Shown: positions 34,073-35,328 of the stretch, piece by piece
Layout of the letters: every line of letters starts with the position of its first letter
How positions within the stretch are numbered: the stretch's first letter is position 1
Origin: Melioribacter sp.
GTDB lineage: Bacteria; Bacteroidota; Ignavibacteria; Ignavibacteriales; Melioribacteraceae
NCBI GenBank assembly: GCA_003155655.1
Contig: PMDS01000014.1
Span: 1-35,328 of the forward strand
Length of the DNA: 35,328 bases
Direction: 5' to 3'
Made by a program: the position numbers and the translations under genes
The notes under the pieces: model-generated
What the model saw: only the letters and a program-made list of their open reading frames with translations
Databases searched by the model: none
What the model was told of the DNA's origin: nothing

Positions 34073-35032
34073 TTATTTTTCAATCCACGGTAAATTCCCA
34101 AGATCAACATTTCCCCCGGTAAGAATTATTCCAACAGATTTACCTGCAAATTTGTCTTTATTTTCAAGAATTACCGCTAAAGCAACAGCAGCAGAAGGCT
34201 CCACAATAATTTTCATCCTCTCCCATATCATGCGCATTGCCAGGATGATTGATCCTTCCTCGGCAGTAAATATTTCACTTACGTTTTTGCTTATGATTGA
34301 AAATGTCTTATCACAGAGTTGTGTCAACAGTCCGTCACAAACCGTTTGCGGATTAACCGAAGGATGAATCATTGCATCTCTCAGCGAGCGGAAAGCGTCA
34401 TCAGCGCCTTTAGGTTCTGCGCCAATCACTTCCGTAATTGGAGAAAAAAACCTGGTGCTAAGACATGTACCGCTTAGCAGACCTCCGCCTCCGACAGGGG
34501 CAATAATGTAGTCAAGTGCGCCCAGTTCCTCGTAAATCTCTTTTGCAACAGTTGCCTGACCTGCTATTATAGAATAATTATCATAAGGATGAACAAAGAC
34601 AGCGCCGGTTTTTTCAACAATGTCATTTAACATTTCTTCACGCGCTTGTAAAGTCGGCTCACAATAGAATATTTTTCCCCCATAACCTTCAACGGCAGCT
34701 TTTTTATTTTGTGGAGCCGTACGCGGCATAACTATGTATGCGGGAATGTTGCGCATCTTTGCAGCTAATGATAACGCTGCCGCATGATTACCGGAAGAAT
34801 GTGTTGCAACACCCCTGGCAACCTCAGTTTTATTTAATGAGAAAATTGCGTTAACCGCACCCCTAAATTTGAATGCCCCCACCTTTTGAAAATTTTCGCA
34901 CTTGAAAAATATTTTACATCCCAAAAGCGCATTAATTGATTTTGAAGACATCATCGGCGTATGGTGCACATGCCTCTTTACAAGCTTGTGCGCCTCGAAA
35001 ATGTTTTGTTTTGTGGGTTCTAGTTTCAGCAT
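34073..35032 (-). CDS. Threonine/serine dehydratase, PLP-dependent (no regulatory domain)
   Basis: This 319-residue fold-type II PLP enzyme deaminates threonine (to 2-oxobutyrate) and/or serine. Lys55 in VGAFKFRGA is the Schiff-base lysine. HSSGNHAAALSLAA is the phosphate/substrate loop, and GGGGL at 181-185 binds the PLP phosphate. It lacks the C-terminal ACT-like domain of biosynthetic IlvA (about 500 residues), so it resembles catabolic TdcB or serine racemase. Isoleucine feedback control is unlikely. Since the operon above has cimA, this gene is not needed for isoleucine, though it could supply 2-oxobutyrate. It starts 41 bases after the stop of the phosphatase gene and may be co-transcribed with it. 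Confidence 0.88.
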   Translation of the reverse strand: MLKLEPTKQNIFEAHKLVKRHVHHTPMMSSKSINALLGCKIFFKCENFQKVGAFKFRGAVNAIFSLNKTEVARGVATHSSGNHAAALSLAAKMRNIPAYIVMPRTAPQNKKAAVEGYGGKIFYCEPTLQAREEMLNDIVEKTGAVFVHPYDNYSIIAGQATVAKEIYEELGALDYIIAPVGGGGLLSGTCLSTRFFSPITEVIGAEPKGADDAFRSLRDAMIHPSVNPQTVCDGLLTQLCDKTFSIISKNVSEIFTAEEGSIILAMRMIWERMKIIVEPSAAVALAVILENKDKFAGKSVGIILTGGNVDLGNLPWIEK

Positions 35033-35073
35033 AGCTTTTATCTTTATAGTGAGTAATTAATTAATGATAGAAT

Positions 35074-35328
35074 TTATTTTATTTGAAGAATACCCAGTGT
35101 GATATCATCGCTTTGTTCTGCCTCCAAACGGAAATTTTTTATTTCATCAAAAATAAGTTTAGATAGATCATTTACGCAAAGGGTTTTATTTTTTAGAATC
35201 AGGCTTTCAAATCGTTGCTCTCCGAATTCCTGCTCGTTTATATCCATTGCTTCAGTAATACCGTCGGTATAGAAAATTATAATATCGCCTTTATGTAAAC
35301 TAACATATTCGGAATTATATGGAAGATC
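35074..35328 (-). CDS. 3' part of a PP2C/SpoIIE-type serine phosphatase (partial)
   Basis: The last 84 codons of a gene that enters from the right edge. The visible sequence contains KGDIIIFYTDGITEAMD, the late metal-binding motif of SpoIIE/RsbU-type phosphatases, then FGEQRFESLI. It ends with the QSDDITLGILQIK pattern, in which the Asp-Asp is a metal ligand. Such proteins usually carry N-terminal sensor domains (GAF, PAS, HAMP or receiver) that lie outside this window. They commonly control anti-sigma-factor antagonists. It reads in the same direction as the threonine dehydratase gene. Confidence 0.85.
   Translation of the reverse strand, partial: DLPYNSEYVSLHKGDIIIFYTDGITEAMDINEQEFGEQRFESLILKNKTLCVNDLSKLIFDEIKNFRLEAEQSDDITLGILQIK

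Overview
The window looks like an A+T-rich chromosomal segment of a Bacteroidota/Ignavibacteria-type bacterium. Three things point there. The secreted metallo-beta-lactamase-fold protein at 31150-32148 ends in a type IX secretion (Por) sorting domain with the NYPNPFNPST motif common in Ignavibacteria. At least two promoters match the Bacteroidota pattern of TTG/TTTG, about 19-20 bases, then TAnnTTTG. Several families (DUF4175, DUF4159, DUF1761) are typical of that group. No rRNA, tRNA, CRISPR array or intact transposon was seen.

Layout. (1) 1-3119: the first codons of a leftward gene behind a stem that covers its ribosome binding site, then divergent genes for a secreted C1 (bleomycin-hydrolase-like) peptidase and a secreted isoaspartyl peptidase/asparaginase, then a DUF1761 membrane protein. 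(2) 3145-3854: a HAD phosphatase with its own terminator. (3) 3857-15441: the core of the window, a complete branched-chain amino-acid operon. It has a promoter, a 52-codon Ile/Leu-rich leader ORF, an attenuator-like set of competing hairpins, then ilvD-ilvB-ilvN-ilvC-leuB-leuA-leuC-leuD-cimA. IlvBN, IlvC and IlvD make the keto acids for valine and isoleucine. LeuA-LeuCD-LeuB extend toward leucine. CimA makes citramalate, which the same LeuCD/LeuB convert to 2-oxobutyrate, so isoleucine can be made from pyruvate without threonine. No transaminase (ilvE) is in the operon. (4) 15643-18187: a crotonase-family protein, a secreted lipocalin-like protein, a VOC protein and a class D beta-lactamase. 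(5) 18462-20838: a MOSC protein, a HEAT-like protein, an esterase and a second VOC protein.

(6) 20874-29277, all leftward: a secreted TPR protein; a racemase-family/PhzF pair; and a VOC-DUF1697-DUF4175-DUF4159 gene set in which a 1122-residue membrane-anchored coiled-coil protein is paired with a small exported protein. (7) 29300-29383: a REP-like block of palindromes. (8) 29543-34000: an M64 metallopeptidase, the T9SS-tagged metallo-hydrolase, a DJ-1/PfpI protein and a diacylglycerol-kinase-like lipid kinase, mostly single genes closed by hairpin terminators. (9) 34073-35328: a short threonine/serine dehydratase preceded by the 3' end of a PP2C/SpoIIE-type phosphatase cut by the window edge.

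The most interesting candidate is the leader ORF and hairpin set before ilvD, apparently a ribosome-mediated regulatory leader whose pairing logic does not fit the textbook attenuator. Other points of interest are a racemase-family protein with no cysteine at all, a ten-unit hexamer repeat between leuB and leuA, and the RBS-covering inverted repeat at the left edge.
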